From contig WFVQ01000153.1 of NCBI GenBank assembly GCA_015491585.1, positions 1-8,423 on the forward strand: DNA of 8,423 bases, given 5' to 3'. The DNA is from Deltaproteobacteria bacterium (GTDB lineage: Bacteria; Desulfobacterota; Dissulfuribacteria; Dissulfuribacterales; S140-46). The translations under genes were made by a program, and so were the position numbers. Positions 6,795 through 8,423 of this stretch are shown piece by piece (the stretch's first letter is position 1; every line of letters begins with the position of its first letter). The notes below the pieces were generated by a model. The model worked only from the letters and a program-made list of their open reading frames with translations. It was not told the DNA's origin and searched no databases.

Positions 6795-8099
6795 TCAATG
6801 AGCTACCGGTCCCTTCCGGGCGTACTTGGCCAGAAGATAGAAGTCTATGAGTCCAAGGGCCGAATAGAAGAACACGAATGCCGCCAGGGAGATCATCACC
6901 TGGGACGGCGCCAGGGTGGAGACCCCCTGACTGGTCTTCATGAGGCCATAGACCAGCCACGGCTGGCGGCCCACCTCGGCGACGATCCACCCTGCCTCTA
7001 TTGCGAGATAGGGCAAAGGAATGGAAAAAAGCAACAACCTCAAGAGGCCTGGATGTTCAACGATGGTGTTCCGCTTGAGCCAGGCCCAAAATGTCAGCAG
7101 CGCGAACAGGAAGCCCAGGGCCACCATGATCCTGAAAGAGAGAAAGGTCATGGTCACCGGCGGCCTCTCATCCTTGGGGAACTCCTTCAGGCCCTTGACC
7201 TCTGCGGATGGCGAATGGTGGGCCAAGAGACTCAGCATGCCTGGGATGGGAAGTATCTCCACGGAATTGCGCTCGTTCTCGGGATCGGGCACCACGAACA
7301 GGTACATCGGAGCGCCGTTCCTGGTCTCCCAATGGGACTCCATTGCCGCCAGCTTAGCCGGCTGGGTCTCGGCGACTTCTGCACCGTGGAGATGGCCGTT
7401 GAACACCTCGAACAGTGCGAAGATCAGGGCGAAGGTCACGCCTATTCGAAAAGACTTGGTGAAGAATGTGACCTCGTTGCGGCGCAGGAGATGGTAAGCG
7501 CTCACCCCCATGACGAAGAATCCGGCGAGTATATAGGCGCCGCTGACAGTGTGCAGGAACTCGTAGATGGCGAACTTGTTGGTTATGACCGCCACGAAGT
7601 CTGCCAGCTCCGCCCTGCCGTTCCGCAGGACGTACCCCACCGGATGCTGCATCCAGCCGTTGGCGATGAGTATCCATAGCGCAGATATGTTTGAGGCCAG
7701 GGCCACCAGCCATATAAACATGGCGTGGACCCTGGGCGAGACCTTGTTCCAGGTGAAGAGCCAGACGCCTATGAAAGTGGACTCCAGATAGAAGGCCAAC
7801 GTGGCCTCTATGGCCAGAAGCGACCCGAATATATCGCCTACGTACTTGGAATAGGAGGACCAGTTTGTGCCAAACTGGAATTCAAGGGTGATTCCGGTCA
7901 CCACGCCGAGGGCAAAGTTTATGAGAAACAGCTTGCCCCAGAACTTAGCCATCCGCTTGTAGTCCTCGTCCCCGGTCTGGACGTACCTCGTCTCCATTAT
8001 GGCCGTCAAGACCGACAGCCCCAGGGTGAGAGGCACGAACAGGAAATGGAACAGCGAGGCCACAGCAAACTGGAGCCGCGACAAGAGTACCACGTCCAT
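6795..8099 (-). CDS. cydA: Cytochrome bd quinol oxidase subunit I (short Q-loop type)
   Basis: The 434-residue product is the heme-bearing and quinol-oxidising subunit. By alignment from memory with the E. coli protein, His18 matches the high-spin heme ligand His19, Glu98 and Glu106 match Glu99 and Glu107, and His183 and Met325 match the heme b558 ligands His186 and Met393. The signature GRQPW is at 377-381. Quinol-site residues Lys249 and Glu254 (KLAAME) are kept and the GLKEF segment follows at 303-307. The protein is about 90 residues shorter than E. coli CydA, mostly because the second half of the periplasmic Q-loop is missing, and the C-terminal tail is also shorter. This is the short Q-loop (S) class seen in many bacteria, not a truncation. 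The start ATG has a strong AAGGAGG with a 7-nt spacer. In an organism with anaerobic traits it would scavenge oxygen; that role is inference. Confidence 0.97.
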   Translation of the reverse strand: MDVVLLSRLQFAVASLFHFLFVPLTLGLSVLTAIMETRYVQTGDEDYKRMAKFWGKLFLINFALGVVTGITLEFQFGTNWSSYSKYVGDIFGSLLAIEATLAFYLESTFIGVWLFTWNKVSPRVHAMFIWLVALASNISALWILIANGWMQHPVGYVLRNGRAELADFVAVITNKFAIYEFLHTVSGAYILAGFFVMGVSAYHLLRRNEVTFFTKSFRIGVTFALIFALFEVFNGHLHGAEVAETQPAKLAAMESHWETRNGAPMYLFVVPDPENERNSVEILPIPGMLSLLAHHSPSAEVKGLKEFPKDERPPVTMTFLSFRIMVALGFLFALLTFWAWLKRNTIVEHPGLLRLLLFSIPLPYLAIEAGWIVAEVGRQPWLVYGLMKTSQGVSTLAPSQVMISLAAFVFFYSALGLIDFYLLAKYARKGPVAH

Positions 8100-8130
8100 A
8101 AGACTCCCTCCTTTCTCACCGCCCGCCCCT

Positions 8131-8337
8131 TTAGGACGGACTCTTTTTCACCACACCAAGGGCGTGACCGCCCCTGGATCTCGCTTCACGCATTATCTTG
8201 AACGCCGCATCGCGGACGATACCGGCCAGGACCCGGCACGAGTCGTCTTCGCACGCAGCTTCCATATCGTCGGCCACCGAGAGCATCTGATCCACCAGCC
8301 AGAGAAGACGCTCCCTGTTGGGTATCTGCCCTTTCAT
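8131..8337 (-). CDS. Small soluble protein with a CX4C motif, upstream of cydA (function unknown)
   Basis: I do not recognise this family with certainty. The reading frame is closed upstream by a stop at 8410-8412, and its codon use resembles the neighbouring genes. From the ATG at 8337 it gives 68 residues; an ATG at 8346 or a TTG at 8373 would lengthen it to at most 80. None of the three has a clear Shine-Dalgarno site, so the start is uncertain; 8337 is chosen because the longer starts run into the candidate sigma-54 promoter. The product is charged and looks mostly helical (RERLLWLVDQML, then GIVRDAAFKIMREA), with no membrane segment or signal peptide. Two cysteines in CEDDSC (29 and 34 from this start) could bind a metal or form a redox pair, though that is guesswork. 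It ends 31 nt before cydA and is very likely co-transcribed with it. It is not CydX, which is a membrane peptide. Confidence 0.6.
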   Translation of the reverse strand: MKGQIPNRERLLWLVDQMLSVADDMEAACEDDSCRVLAGIVRDAAFKIMREARSRGGHALGVVKKSPS

Positions 8338-8354
8338 AACGACCATTGTCGCAA

Positions 8355-8370
8355 AGCAACCTGGATGCCA
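8355..8370 (-). promoter_or_regulatory. Candidate sigma-54 (-24/-12) promoter for the small ORF and cydAB
   Basis: The minus strand reads TGGCATCCAGGTTGCT. This matches the RpoN consensus TGGCAC-N5-TTGCW in TGGCA and TTGCT, with the exact spacing between the GG (-24) and GC (-12) elements. The predicted transcription start is near 8344, just before the ATG at 8337. That leaves a very short leader for the small gene, which is a point against the match or against that start. An activator site would lie outside the window, upstream of 8423. Confidence 0.4.
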
Positions 8371-8423
8371 CAAGTGAAAAATGCAACCAAGTCGGCTGCT
8401 TGGACCTGTTCACGGCAACATGA

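Noticed and set aside
6219..7679. Long plus-strand open frame (486 codons) opposite cydA and cydB
   Set aside because: It runs antisense across the two cyd genes and their junction, has no recognisable domain or signal, and reflects biased third positions of the real genes.
6795..8099. CydA as a truncated gene, because it is much shorter than the E. coli protein
   Set aside because: All heme ligands, GRQPW and the quinol-site residues are present; the missing part is mainly the Q-loop insertion, as in the short Q-loop class.
8186..8413. GTG-started 75-residue frame overlapping the small ORF
   Set aside because: It is arginine- and glycine-rich without helical pattern in its second half and crosses the candidate promoter; the other frame gives a more protein-like sequence and ends just before cydA.

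Overview
The window is a compact, entirely leftward (minus-strand) stretch of a Gram-negative bacterial chromosome. It holds six coding regions in two transcription blocks, and no tRNA, rRNA, CRISPR or mobile element is visible. The outer-membrane TonB-dependent receptor shows a diderm host. Frequent AGG and ATA codons beside a moderately GC-rich background, together with a hybrid kinase of the HDFNN type and a short-loop cytochrome bd, would fit an anaerobic or microaerophilic deltaproteobacterium (Desulfobacterota-like). That taxonomic guess is an inference and is weak.

Block 1 (8423 down to about 5681) is an oxygen-reduction operon. It has a sigma-54-like promoter match at 8355-8370, a small soluble protein of unknown function with a CX4C pair (8131-8337, or longer), then cydA and cydB, the two core subunits of cytochrome bd quinol oxidase. 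The operon closes with a strong intrinsic terminator at 5681-5723. No cydX, cydC or cydD lies in the window.

Block 2 (5666 down to 79) is a three-gene envelope-signalling operon. It encodes a TonB-dependent outer-membrane receptor, a periplasmic YfiR-family (DUF4154) protein whose start overlaps the receptor gene by 17 nt, and, 4 nt further on, a large inner-membrane hybrid histidine kinase (CHASE8-like sensor, HAMP, three PAS, HisKA, HATPase, REC). The first 78 bases are an AT-rich non-coding tail after the kinase stop.

The most interesting point is the logic of block 2. In the well-known YfiBNR system, periplasmic YfiR represses YfiN, a CHASE8-HAMP-GGDEF diguanylate cyclase, and an outer-membrane lipoprotein (YfiB) relieves the repression. 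Here the same kind of periplasmic regulator sits between a TonB-dependent receptor and a CHASE8-HAMP protein whose output is a phosphorelay kinase. This suggests a three-layer envelope pathway of the Yfi type with both ends exchanged. Cysteines in the YfiR-like protein and in the kinase sensor domain leave room for redox control, which would make sense next to an oxygen-consuming oxidase, but that link is inference only.
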